A stretch of 64,000 nucleotides of DNA from positions 62,001 through 126,000 of the forward strand of contig NZ_JBGUAW010000005.1 of the NCBI RefSeq assembly GCF_041821045.1, in the 5' to 3' direction. The notes under the pieces are model-generated. The model did not search any database, was not told the origin of the DNA, and was given only the letters and a program-made list of their open reading frames with translations. Position 1 is the stretch's first letter. The number at the start of each line of letters is the position of its first letter. Below are positions 56,105 through 64,000 of the stretch, piece after piece. The position numbers and the translations under genes are program-made. The stretch is from Thiohalorhabdus sp. Cl-TMA (lineage in GTDB: Bacteria > Pseudomonadota > Gammaproteobacteria > Thiohalorhabdales > Thiohalorhabdaceae).

Positions 56105-57265
56105 TTGGGCGCCTACCTCGATTACAATGCCACCGCGCCGCCCGACCCCGCGGTCCGGGGGGAGGTGGCCGAGTGCCTCGCCGAGGGATGGGGCAATCCC
56201 TCCTCGGTACACGGCTGGGGGCGGCGCGCCCGTTCGCGTCTGGAAACGGCCCGCGAGCGGGTGGCGGCCCTGGCGGGATGCAGTCCGAGGGAGGTGAGCT
56301 TTACGGGCGGCGCCACCGAGGCGAACAATGCGGTGCTGAAGGGCTTCGCCTGGCAGGACGGGGGCGCGCGGACGCTGCTGGTGGGCGCCACCGAGCACCC
56401 CTCGGTGAGGGAGACCGCCCGGTACCTGGCGGGTCGCGGCTTTCCCGTGGCGGAAGTGGCGGTGGATGGAGAGGGACGCGTTACTCCCGCCGCCCTGCGG
56501 GAAGCCCTGGAGGCCCACGGACCCGTGGGGCTGGTCTCGGTGATGTGGGCCAACAACGAGACCGGTGTTCTCCAGCCCGTGGCGGAGCTGGCCGCCGTGT
56601 GTGCGGAATACGGCATTCCCCTCCACACCGACGCGGTGCAGGCCGCGGGCAAGATGCCGGTGGATTTCGCCGGCTCCGGCGCGGCGGCCATGAGCCTGTC
56701 CGCGCACAAGATCGGCGGTCCGCAGGGAGTGGGCGCGCTGATCCGGGACGCCCGGCGCCTTCCCGTGGACCCGTTCCTGCACGGCGGTGGCCACGAGCGG
56801 GAGCGGCGCGCCGGAACCGAGAACGTGGCGGGGATCCTCGGCTTCGGCGTGGCCGCCGGGCTCGCCCGGGAGCGGCTGGAGGCGGCCGGCGCCCATGCCC
56901 GCGGCCTGCGTGACCGCCTGGAGGACGGTTTGCGCGGGGCCGGGGTTGGCGTAGAGGTGGTCGGCGACGCCGCCGAGCGCCTCCCCAATACCAGTTGTCT
57001 CCTGCTTCCGGACGTGGAGGCGGAGACCCTGCTGATGAACCTGGACCTGTCGGGCTTCGCCGTCTCCAGCGGCTCCGCCTGCGCCAGCGGCAGCCTGGAG
57101 CCTTCCCCGGTGCTGCTGGCCATGGGGATCCCGTCGAATCGGGCGCGCGGTTCGCTCCGGGTCAGCACGGGGTGGGCCACCACGGCCGGGGAGGTGGAGG
57201 CCTTCCTGGAGACCCTGGTGCCCCAGGTGCGGCGCCTACAGGACCGCGCGGTCCATTCCGCCTGA
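56105..57265 (+). CDS. Cysteine desulfurase (NifS/IscS-like)
   Basis: 386 residues, class V aminotransferase fold. PLP lysine Lys202 in SAHKIGGPQG and sulfur-accepting Cys326 in SSGSACASGSLEPS. Shorter than canonical IscS (about 404) and lacking its conserved C-terminal tail, so it reads more like the NifS-type/IscS-like branch. TTG start just after the iscR stop. It would supply persulfide sulfur to MnmA, encoded three genes downstream, and perhaps to Fe-S assembly. Confidence 0.88.
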   Translation: MGAYLDYNATAPPDPAVRGEVAECLAEGWGNPSSVHGWGRRARSRLETARERVAALAGCSPREVSFTGGATEANNAVLKGFAWQDGGARTLLVGATEHPSVRETARYLAGRGFPVAEVAVDGEGRVTPAALREALEAHGPVGLVSVMWANNETGVLQPVAELAAVCAEYGIPLHTDAVQAAGKMPVDFAGSGAAAMSLSAHKIGGPQGVGALIRDARRLPVDPFLHGGGHERERRAGTENVAGILGFGVAAGLARERLEAAGAHARGLRDRLEDGLRGAGVGVEVVGDAAERLPNTSCLLLPDVEAETLLMNLDLSGFAVSSGSACASGSLEPSPVLLAMGIPSNRARGSLRVSTGWATTAGEVEAFLETLVPQVRRLQDRAVHSA

Positions 57266-57322
57266 AGCGGACAGGATTTCGACTTGACGGTCCGGGGTCC
57301 AAGCCCCAAATCCTAGTAATCA

Positions 57323-57342
57323 GGAGGCCCTTCCGGGCCTCC
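57323..57342 (+). terminator. Hairpin between desulfurase and iscA genes
   Basis: GGAGGCCC-TTCC-GGGCCTCC, a perfect 8-bp stem without a T tract, 34 bp before iscA. It may attenuate transcription or protect the upstream mRNA. Confidence 0.5.
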
Positions 57343-57376
57343 GCAGCCATCCAAGCAAATTGGACGGAGGAGCTCC

Positions 57377-57709
57377 ATGACCGCGTCTCTGAGTATTACC
57401 GAACGTGCTGCGGACCAGATCCAGACCCAGCTCGCCAAGCGCGGCAGCGGTATCGGCATCCGGGTCGGCGTCCGCAAGAGCGGCTGCTCCGGCTATATGT
57501 ACAACCTGGAGTATGTGGACGAGCCCAAGTCCGAGGATCTGGTCTACGAGGCCCACGGCGCCAAGGTGTACGTGGATCCGGAGGTGATGTCCCTGATCGA
57601 GGGCACCGAAATGGACTACGTGACCGAAGGGCTGCAATCCATGTTCCGGTTCAACAACCCCAACGTGACCGCGGAGTGCGGCTGCGGGGAAAGCTTCAGC
57701 GTCGGGTGA
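57377..57709 (+). CDS. iscA: IscA/HesB-type iron-sulfur carrier
   Basis: 110 residues. A-type carrier with the three conserved cysteines: VRKSGCSGYMYNLEY and AECGCGESFSV. Transfers Fe-S clusters to target proteins. ATG start after ACGGAGGAGCTCC. The usual iscU between the desulfurase gene and iscA is absent; only a 111-bp gap with a hairpin remains. Confidence 0.94.
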   Translation: MTASLSITERAADQIQTQLAKRGSGIGIRVGVRKSGCSGYMYNLEYVDEPKSEDLVYEAHGAKVYVDPEVMSLIEGTEMDYVTEGLQSMFRFNNPNVTAECGCGESFSVG

Positions 57710-57751
57710 TGGGGAGCGGTCGATAGCACCTCGTCCAGAAAGGAGGGTGCC

Positions 57752-57958
57752 ATGAAGTGGACCGACATCCAGGACATCGCGGTGGAACTGGCGGAGACCA
57801 TGCCTGACGTGGACCCGCAGTACATTACTTATGAAGAGCTGCGCGACCTGGTGACCCAGCTGGAGGGGTTCGACGACGACCCTAACCGGGTGGACGACCA
57901 GGAGCTCCAGGCCATTCAGCTCTCCTGGATCGACGAGGCGGCCCAGAACGAGGAGTGA
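57752..57958 (+). CDS. iscX: IscX (YfhJ) iron-binding accessory protein
   Basis: 68 residues, near E. coli IscX length. [32 protein letters not shown] and the closing LSWIDEA match the family; the acidic face binds iron and the desulfurase. AAAGGAGG precedes the ATG. It is kept even though hscB, hscA and fdx, which usually precede it, are missing. Confidence 0.9.
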   Translation: MKWTDIQDIAVELAETMPDVDPQYITYEELRDLVTQLEGFDDDPNRVDDQELQAIQLSWIDEAAQNEE

Positions 57959-58016
57959 GCCCGCCCGGTCCGCGGATAGAGTGGCCCCGGTGTCCTGGGG
58001 AATAGAGGAGGCGATT

Positions 58017-59099
58017 TTGAGCACAGCAGGCGCACCATCCCGCGTGGTGGTGGCCATGTCCGGTGGCGTGGATTCCTCGGTGACGGCGGCCCTGCTCCAG
58101 GAGCAGGGCTTCGATGTTATCGGGGTGACCATGCGGCTGTGGGACGGGCCCGGCAACGAGGGGGGGTGCTGCAGCGTGGACGACGCGGACGACGCCCGCC
58201 GGGTGGCCGATCGTCTGGGTATCCCGTTCTACGTCCTTAATTACGCCGAGCCCTTCCGCGAGAAGGTGGTGGACAACTTCGTGAACGAGTACCTGGCGGG
58301 CCGGACGCCCAACCCCTGCGCCCGCTGCAACCAGTTCATCAAGTTCGACCGGCTGCTGCAGCAGGTGCGCGACCTGGGTGCCGACTATCTGGCCACCGGC
58401 CACTACGCCCGCATCGAGCGGGCCGGAGGCCGCGCCCGGCTGCTCACTGGCCGGGACCTGGAAAAGGACCAGTCCTACTTCCTGTCCGTCATGCCGGCCA
58501 CGGAGCTGGACTCCATCCTCTTCCCCGTGGGCGGCTACGACAAGGAGCAGGTCCGGGAGCTGGCCGCCCGCTACGACCTGATCACCGCCGACAAGCCGGA
58601 GAGCCAGGACATCTGCTTCGTCTCGCGCTCCGCGGCCGAATTCGTGGCCCAGCAGGGCTCCGGGCCGGGCCTGGAGCCCGGGGAGATCGTGGACCGCGCG
58701 GGCAATGTGCTTGGCGAGCACAAGGGCGCCGCCTATTACACCGTGGGGCAGCGGCGCGGCCTGAATCTGGCGGTGGGCCGGCCCATGTACGTGGTAGAGG
58801 TGGATACGAGCGCCAACCGCGTGGTGGTGGGCGAGGCCGATGCGGTCTACCAGTCGGCCATGGAAGTGGAGGGCCTGAACTGGTTCGGTGAGCCGCTGCC
58901 GGCGGAAGGCCGGGAGACCGCGGTGAAGGTCCGCTACGCCGGCAAGCCCGTGCCCGCCCTGGTGGAGCCCGTGGGGGACGGCCGCGCCCGGGTGCGCTTC
59001 GCCGAGCCCCTGCGGGCGGTGACGCCGGGCCAGGTGGCCGCCTTCTACAGTGGCGACGAGGTGCTCGGCGGCGGCTGGATCGCGGAGACCGCGGCATGA
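58017..59099 (+). CDS. mnmA: tRNA 2-thiouridylase MnmA
   Basis: 360 residues. P-loop AMSGGVDSS, then TPNPCARCN and ESQDICFVS with the two catalytic cysteines, GHYARIE and [12 protein letters not shown]. Makes s2U34 in Lys, Glu and Gln tRNAs using persulfide from a desulfurase. The TTG at 58017 follows GAGGAGG and is preferred; GTG at 57981 is an in-frame alternative 12 codons upstream. Its end overlaps mtaB by 4 bp. Confidence 0.95.
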   Translation: MSTAGAPSRVVVAMSGGVDSSVTAALLQEQGFDVIGVTMRLWDGPGNEGGCCSVDDADDARRVADRLGIPFYVLNYAEPFREKVVDNFVNEYLAGRTPNPCARCNQFIKFDRLLQQVRDLGADYLATGHYARIERAGGRARLLTGRDLEKDQSYFLSVMPATELDSILFPVGGYDKEQVRELAARYDLITADKPESQDICFVSRSAAEFVAQQGSGPGLEPGEIVDRAGNVLGEHKGAAYYTVGQRRGLNLAVGRPMYVVEVDTSANRVVVGEADAVYQSAMEVEGLNWFGEPLPAEGRETAVKVRYAGKPVPALVEPVGDGRARVRFAEPLRAVTPGQVAAFYSGDEVLGGGWIAETAA

Positions 59100-60481
59100 G
59101 CGGCGAGACTGCCCCGCTCAGCTTCGTGGACCCGCACGCCGGAGAGGAGGCCGGGTCGAAGGCGGCTGCCGGCGTGCGCCGCGTGGCTACCACCACCATG
59201 GGCTGCAAGGTGAACCAGTTCGAGACCGAGGCCATCCGCCAGGCCCTCCGGGGCGCCGAGTACGAGCTGGTGCCCTTCGAGGCCGAGGCCGACCTCTACC
59301 TGGTGAATACCTGCACCGTCACCAGCGAGGCGGACCGCCAGGCCCGCCAGCTGGTGCGCCGCGCTCTGCGCCGCAATCCTGAGGCCTTCATGGTGGTGGC
59401 GGGCTGCTACGCCCAGCGCGATCCGGAGGCGGTGGCGGCCATCCCCGGCGTGGATCTGGTGCTCGGCAACGGCGAGAAGGTGGATGTCCACGGCCTGATC
59501 CCCGACCTGGAGGCCGGTGAGCTGCCGCAGGTGATGGTGGGCGACCCGGACGAGGCCAGCGCCGTGCCCGAGGGCCTGCTGACCCGCTTCGAGTCCCGCA
59601 CCCGGGGCTTCCTCCAGGTGCAGCAGGGCTGCGACCAGTCCTGCACCTTCTGCATCATATCCTCGGTGCGCGGCGGCAACCGCTCCGTGCCCGTGCGCCA
59701 CGTGGTCCGGCAGGTGGACCGCTGGGCGCAGGTTGGCACCCGAGAGTTCGTGGTCACCGGGGTGGACGTGGGCTCCTACGGTGCCGACCTGGAGGGCGGT
59801 GCCGACCTGGCGGGCCTGCTCGCCGCCGTGGCCGAGCGGGAAGGGGACTTCCGGCTGCGGCTGTCGTCGCTGGACCCCAGCCACATCACCGACGAGCTGA
59901 TCGGGCTGTTCCGGGAGGAGCCCAAGCTCTGCCCGCACGTGCACCTGTCCCTGCAGCACGGCGACGCCAAGGTGCTCAAGCAGATGAAGCGGCGCTACGG
60001 GCCCTCGCTGGTGCGCGAGCGCATGGCCGCCCTGCGCGAGGCGGCGCCGGATCTGGTGCTGTCGGCGGACGTGCTGGTGGGCTTCCCCACCGAGACGGAG
60101 GCGGCCTTCGAGGCAGCCCTGGCGCTGGTGGACGAGCTGGAGATCGCCTACCCGCACGTCTTCCCCTTCTCGCCCCGGCCGGAGACCCCCGGCGGACGCA
60201 TCCCCGAAAAGAAGCAGGTGCCGCCGCAGGAGCGCAAGGCACGGGCGGCGCGCATGCGCGAGCTGGGCGCACAGATCCGTCAGCGGGTGCTCGAGCGGGC
60301 CGCGGGGAAGCCGCAGCGCGTGCTGGTGGAGGAGCCCGACCGCCACCACCCCGGCTGGATGCGCGGGCGGGCGGCCACCTACCTGCCGGTCCGGATTCCG
60401 GAAGGCTGGGTCGAGCCCGGGGAGTTCGTCGAATGCGTGCCGGAGCAGGTGGAGGAGGAAACGCTGGTGGCCCGGCGCTGA
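59096..60481 (+). CDS. mtaB: tRNA (t6A37) methylthiotransferase MtaB
   Basis: 461 residues. UPF0004 N-domain with three cluster cysteines ([36 protein letters not shown]), radical SAM CxxxCxxC in [19 protein letters not shown], and a C-terminal TRAM domain. These patterns fit MtaB (ms2t6A formation) rather than MiaB or RimO: the GCKVNQFE start and SSVRGGNRS loop are MtaB-like. ATG overlaps the mnmA stop. Both neighbours are sulfur-insertion tRNA enzymes. Confidence 0.88.
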   Translation: MSGETAPLSFVDPHAGEEAGSKAAAGVRRVATTTMGCKVNQFETEAIRQALRGAEYELVPFEAEADLYLVNTCTVTSEADRQARQLVRRALRRNPEAFMVVAGCYAQRDPEAVAAIPGVDLVLGNGEKVDVHGLIPDLEAGELPQVMVGDPDEASAVPEGLLTRFESRTRGFLQVQQGCDQSCTFCIISSVRGGNRSVPVRHVVRQVDRWAQVGTREFVVTGVDVGSYGADLEGGADLAGLLAAVAEREGDFRLRLSSLDPSHITDELIGLFREEPKLCPHVHLSLQHGDAKVLKQMKRRYGPSLVRERMAALREAAPDLVLSADVLVGFPTETEAAFEAALALVDELEIAYPHVFPFSPRPETPGGRIPEKKQVPPQERKARAARMRELGAQIRQRVLERAAGKPQRVLVEEPDRHHPGWMRGRAATYLPVRIPEGWVEPGEFVECVPEQVEEETLVARR

Positions 60482-60598
60482 CCCCACCGCGGAATGCCGG
60501 GGCGCCGAATTGCCCGGTCCCCGTGCCAGTGATAGGCTTGGCGCCTTCATTGAATCTCCAGCCGAAATTGAACGAATACCGAACGGGAGCAGGCAGGC

Positions 60599-61030
60599 AT
60601 GGCCATCGAGCAGACCCTTTCCATCATCAAGCCGGACGCCGTGGGCAAGAACGTGATCGGCGAGATCCTGTCTCGCTTCGAAAAGAACGGCCTGCGCGTC
60701 AAGGCCATGAAGATGGTCCGCCTGACCACCGAGCAGGCCAGGGCCTTCTATGCCGTCCATGCCGACAAGCCGTTCTATAATGATCTGGTGGAGTTCATGA
60801 CCTCCGGCCCGGTGGTGGTCTCCGTGCTCGAGGGCGAGAATGCCATCGCCAAGAACCGCGAGCTCATGGGCGCCACCAACCCCAAGGAAGCCGAAGCCGG
60901 CACTATCCGGGCCGACTACGCCACCAGCATCGACGCCAACGCGGTGCACGGCTCCGATGCGCCGGAGACGGCGGTTCAGGAAGTGGCCTTCTTCTTCAAC
61001 AACCTGGAAGTGTTCGACCGCGACGCATGA
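60599..61030 (+). CDS. ndk: Nucleoside diphosphate kinase
   Basis: 143 residues. Active His in [12 protein letters not shown], plus [18 protein letters not shown] and [15 protein letters not shown]. Balances NTP pools by phosphoryl transfer. ATG after GGGAGCAGGC. Its end overlaps rlmN by 4 bp, a conserved pair. Confidence 0.98.
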   Translation: MAIEQTLSIIKPDAVGKNVIGEILSRFEKNGLRVKAMKMVRLTTEQARAFYAVHADKPFYNDLVEFMTSGPVVVSVLEGENAIAKNRELMGATNPKEAEAGTIRADYATSIDANAVHGSDAPETAVQEVAFFFNNLEVFDRDA

Positions 61031-62136
61031 CCGCTACGGAAACCGTCAAACGGAGCCCGTCCCGGCGGCCCCCCGCCGGGGGCCCCGTGGATCTTGCCGG
61101 GCTCGACCGCGCCGGCCTGGAGGCCTTCTTCACCGAGCTGGGGGAGAAGCGCTTCCGGGCCCGGCAGGTTATGCAGTGGCTCCATCAGCGTGGCGTCTCC
61201 GATTTCGAGGCCATGACGGACCTCGGCAAGAACCTACGCGCCCGACTGGCCGAGCAGGCCCGGGTGCTGGAGCCCGAGGTGCTGTCCGAGCAGCGCTCCA
61301 GCGACGGCACCATCAAGTGGCTGCTGGGCCTGGAGGACGGCAATGCCGTGGAAACGGTCTTCATCCCGGATGACGACCGGGGCACCCTGTGCATCTCCTC
61401 ACAGGCCGGCTGCCCGCTGGACTGCAAGTTCTGCGCGACCGGTTACGGCGGCTTCAAGCGGAATCTGGCCACCGGCGAGATCATCGCCCAGGTGCGTCAT
61501 GCCCGCTCTGTGGTCGGCGATCGGCTGACCAATATCGTGTTCATGGGCATGGGCGAGCCCCTGCTCAACTACGATGCGGTGCTGCGCACCATCCACCTTC
61601 TCATGGACGACTACGCCTTCGGCCTTAGCCGCCGGCGGATTACCGTGTCCACGGTGGGCGTGGTTCCCAAGATCACGGAGCTGGGCCAGGACACCCCGGT
61701 AAACCTGGCCATCTCGCTGCACGGCGTGACCGACGAGGTCCGGGACTACATCGTGCCCATCAACCGCACCTACCCGCTGGAGCGGCTGCTGCAGGCCTGC
61801 CGGGACTACCCGCTGCCGCCGAACCGACGCATCACCTTCGAGTACGTCATGCTCGACGGGGTGAACGACTCGCCGGAGGAGGCCCGCATGCTGGCCGACC
61901 GGCTCGCGGGGATTCCCGCCAAGGTGAACCTGATTCCCTTCAATCCGTTCCCGCAGGCGGAGTTCCGGCGCTCCCCGCAGAAGACCATCGACCGCTTCCG
62001 GGATATCCTGCTGGAGCGGGGCATGGTGGCGGTCACGCGCACCCCCCGCGGCGAGGATATCGACGCGGCGTGCGGGCAGCTCCAGGGACAGGCCCGCGCC
62101 CGCGAGCAGCAGCCCGGTGGAACCGAGGGGCCATGA
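61027..62136 (+). CDS. rlmN: Dual-specificity rRNA/tRNA methyltransferase RlmN
   Basis: 369 residues. Radical SAM CxxxCxxC in [20 protein letters not shown], then [15 protein letters not shown] and the C-terminal catalytic region ending [19 protein letters not shown]. Methylates C2 of A2503 in 23S rRNA and A37 in some tRNAs. ATG overlaps the ndk stop. Confidence 0.96.
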   Translation: MTATETVKRSPSRRPPAGGPVDLAGLDRAGLEAFFTELGEKRFRARQVMQWLHQRGVSDFEAMTDLGKNLRARLAEQARVLEPEVLSEQRSSDGTIKWLLGLEDGNAVETVFIPDDDRGTLCISSQAGCPLDCKFCATGYGGFKRNLATGEIIAQVRHARSVVGDRLTNIVFMGMGEPLLNYDAVLRTIHLLMDDYAFGLSRRRITVSTVGVVPKITELGQDTPVNLAISLHGVTDEVRDYIVPINRTYPLERLLQACRDYPLPPNRRITFEYVMLDGVNDSPEEARMLADRLAGIPAKVNLIPFNPFPQAEFRRSPQKTIDRFRDILLERGMVAVTRTPRGEDIDAACGQLQGQARAREQQPGGTEGP

Positions 62137-62137
62137 C

Positions 62138-62953
62138 GTGAACCGACTCGCGGCGCGAGCAGCTACCTTCCCCGTCCTCTTCTGCCTGTTCCCATTGCTG
62201 CTATCCGCCTGCGCCACCACCTCCTCCCCGGAGGGGTCCGCTCAGGGAAGCGCCCAGGATCGCAGCGAGATCTATCTGGACCTGGGGATCGCCTATCTGC
62301 GGCAGGGCCAGCCCCGCCAAGCGCTCCGCAAGCTGGAAAAGGCCCGCTCCCTCAATGACGAGGACGCCCGCGTCTACAATGGGCTGGCGCTTACCTATCA
62401 GGAGCTCGGCTTCGACGACAAGGCGGAGGAGGCCTTCGAGGAGGCCATCGACATCGCTCCCGAGGACCCCCAGGTCCGCAACAATTACGGCGCGTTCCTG
62501 GCCGGGCTGGGCGCCTATGACCGGGCCCGGGACCAGTTCGAGGTGGCGCTCGCGGATCCGCTGTATTCCAGTCCCGAAAATGCGTACTACAATCTCGCCT
62601 GGCTGGCAAAGCGCAAGGGAGAGCCCGACCGGGCCGAGGGAATGCTGCGCACCGCCTTGCGCCTGCGCTCCGATTATCCGGCGGCGCGGCTGGCCTTGGC
62701 CCAGCTACTCCGTGAGCAGGGGGAGCCGGAGAAGGCGCGGAAGGCGCTCGGCAAGCTCCTGGATCAGCATCCCGAGCATCTCCAGGGGCACCTGGAGGCC
62801 GGCGAGCTGGCCCGGCAGCTCGGCAACCGGGAGCAGTCCGTGAAGCACTTCGAGCGGGTTCTCGAGCTGGCGCCGGACAGCGGCGCGGCGGAAAAGGCCC
62901 GGACCAACCTGGAGCGCATGGGTGCCGTGGATGCGCAGGCGCTTCGGCCGTAA
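62138..62953 (+). CDS. pilF: Type IV pilus TPR lipoprotein PilF/PilW
   Basis: 271 residues. Signal peptide with lipobox LLSAC (Cys25), then about six tetratricopeptide repeats: LDLGIAYLRQGQPRQALRKLEKA, VYNGLALTYQELGF, VRNNYGAFLAGLGAYDRARDQ and following units. PilF is an outer-membrane pilotin for the PilQ secretin. GTG at 62138 is favoured; an in-frame upstream start inside rlmN adds seven residues. Conserved order rlmN-pilF-rodZ. Confidence 0.93.
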   Translation: MNRLAARAATFPVLFCLFPLLLSACATTSSPEGSAQGSAQDRSEIYLDLGIAYLRQGQPRQALRKLEKARSLNDEDARVYNGLALTYQELGFDDKAEEAFEEAIDIAPEDPQVRNNYGAFLAGLGAYDRARDQFEVALADPLYSSPENAYYNLAWLAKRKGEPDRAEGMLRTALRLRSDYPAARLALAQLLREQGEPEKARKALGKLLDQHPEHLQGHLEAGELARQLGNREQSVKHFERVLELAPDSGAAEKARTNLERMGAVDAQALRP

Positions 62954-62972
62954 AAGGGGATAAGGAGACGGA

Positions 62973-64000
62973 ATGGTGAGCGAGGAACCGCAGCAGGAAA
63001 CGATTGGGGTCGGCAAGCAGTTGCGCCGGGCCCGGGAGGCCATGGGCCGCTCCCATTCCGATATGGCCGAGGAGCTCCGTCTTACTGTCGAGCAGATCCA
63101 GGCTCTGGAAGACGAGGATTTCTTCAAGCTGCCGGGCGAGGCGTACATCCGCGGCTACCTGCGCAACTACGCGGCCGCGGTCGGCCTCTCCCCCGACTCC
63201 CTGATCCGTGCCTATGAGGGCCAGCAGGCGGGGGAGGACGTTCCGCAAGTAGAGGAGGACTCGCCGCTTATCCCCGAGCCCGAGCGGCCGCTGATCGAGC
63301 ACCCGTGGCGGGTGGCCTCCATCAGCCTGGCGCTATTGCTGGCGGTGGGCGGTGCCACCTTCTGGTTCGTGGGTGACGGCGGCATGCCGTCCTCCCCGGG
63401 CAATCTGGCCAGTAACGAGAGCACGCCGGAGCCGGAGGCGGATCCGGCCGAGGGCGGCGAAGAGGAGCCCGCTTCGGATAAGACGGCAAGCTCGGGCGGG
63501 TCCGCCGGGAAAGCGGAGGACGCGTCCTCCGGTAAGGGCAGCGGGAAGGAAGAAGAGCAGACCGGTGATTCCTCCGACGGTAGGGAGGAGGAACCGGCTT
63601 CCAATACGGACGAAGCCCTGGCGGCATCGGGGCAGCCCGGGGTGCCGGAGGAGGCCATGCCCCCTGCCGGGCCCGAGGCGCCGCAGGAGCCCGCCGCTTC
63701 CGCCGAGACCGCTTCCCGGCAAACGGATTCGCGTTTCCGGCGCCTGCGCACCGAGACCCCGGAGCGGCCCCGGCTGCCCAAAGATATGCAGGTTCTGCGG
63801 ATCCATACCTGGGGCAAGTCCTGGATGCAGGTCAAGGATGCCAAGGACAATCTGCTCCTGCGTCGCCTCGTGAAGGCCGATCAGGACTTACGTCTGTACG
63901 GCAAGGCCCCTTTCCGGTTAAAGGTGGGCAATGCGGCCGGGGTACAGCTGTACTTCGACGGCAAGCCCTTGGCTCCCCTGGGAGAGCCCGGACAGGTGGT
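62973..64000 (+). CDS. rodZ: Cytoskeletal protein RodZ, 3' end outside window
   Basis: Partial, 342 codons to the window edge with no stop. Cytoplasmic helix-turn-helix domain (about 10-80: IGVGKQLRRAREAMGRSHSD, then LEDEDFFKLPGEAYIRGYLRNYA), membrane helix about 110-132, a long Glu/Ser/Pro-rich periplasmic linker, and the start of the C-terminal DUF4115 domain (LRIHTWGKSWMQVKDAKD). RodZ links MreB to the peptidoglycan machinery. ATG after AAGGAGACGGA. Confidence 0.93.
   Translation, partial: MVSEEPQQETIGVGKQLRRAREAMGRSHSDMAEELRLTVEQIQALEDEDFFKLPGEAYIRGYLRNYAAAVGLSPDSLIRAYEGQQAGEDVPQVEEDSPLIPEPERPLIEHPWRVASISLALLLAVGGATFWFVGDGGMPSSPGNLASNESTPEPEADPAEGGEEEPASDKTASSGGSAGKAEDASSGKGSGKEEEQTGDSSDGREEEPASNTDEALAASGQPGVPEEAMPPAGPEAPQEPAASAETASRQTDSRFRRLRTETPERPRLPKDMQVLRIHTWGKSWMQVKDAKDNLLLRRLVKADQDLRLYGKAPFRLKVGNAAGVQLYFDGKPLAPLGEPGQV

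Overview
The window is 64 kb of a GC-rich, densely packed chromosome. Gene content and order point to a gammaproteobacterium: fimV-truA-trpF-accD-folC-dedD-cvpA-purF-metZ; valS-holC-pepA divergent from lptFG; suhB divergent from trmJ-cysE-iscR-isc genes; ndk-rlmN-pilF-rodZ. Smc rather than MukB, O-succinylhomoserine sulfhydrylase (metZ), very acidic proteins and a complete-looking cNOR nitric oxide reductase cluster suggest a denitrifying, possibly halophilic sulfur-oxidizer-like lineage (Thiohalorhabdus- or Chromatiales-like). The genus is a guess. No rRNA, tRNA or CRISPR array was seen.

Layout. 0.2-16.1 kb (+): FimV-like pole/pilus protein, orphan EcfT-like membrane protein, truA, trpFBA, accD, folC, SPOR protein, cvpA, purF, metZ, glycerate kinase and a lipoprotein. 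16.1-24.6 kb (-): lapA-like gene, EamA transporter, nadC, valS, a PopZ-like polar scaffold gene, holC, pepA. 24.9-31.8 kb: lptFG (+), RDD protein (-), small zincin protease and smc (+). 31.8-39.6 kb is an accessory segment: REP-like hairpin, transglutaminase-like protein, an IS5-type element with a frameshifted transposase, a strongly AT-rich orphan gene and a 1.3-kresidue secreted repeat protein. 39.6-41.3 kb: wrbA and a divergent LysR regulator. 41.3-48.4 kb (-): norC-norB-norE-norF-norQ-membrane protein-4Fe-4S protein (frameshifted)-norD, with an FNR/Dnr-type box upstream of norC. 48.5-53.8 kb: assorted small and membrane proteins, cation exchanger, methyltransferase, suhB. 53.9-64 kb (+): trmJ, cysE, iscR, cysteine desulfurase, iscA, iscX, mnmA, mtaB, ndk, rlmN, pilF and the start of rodZ (cut by the window end).

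How the genes work together. trpFBA, metZ and cysE serve amino acid synthesis; metZ and cysE lead into sulfur assimilation. The cysE-iscR-desulfurase-iscA-iscX-mnmA-mtaB run looks like a sulfur-mobilization and tRNA-sulfuration unit in which iscU, hscB, hscA and fdx, normally at this locus, are absent. The nor cluster reduces NO and includes its own maturation ATPase pair (NorQ/NorD). The most unusual single gene is the PopZ/DUF2497-like gene beside valS, a family and neighbourhood I associate with alphaproteobacteria. Also notable are a Bacillus-type PurF carrying all four predicted iron-sulfur ligands, the large repeat protein, and paired IscR-like half sites before cysE.
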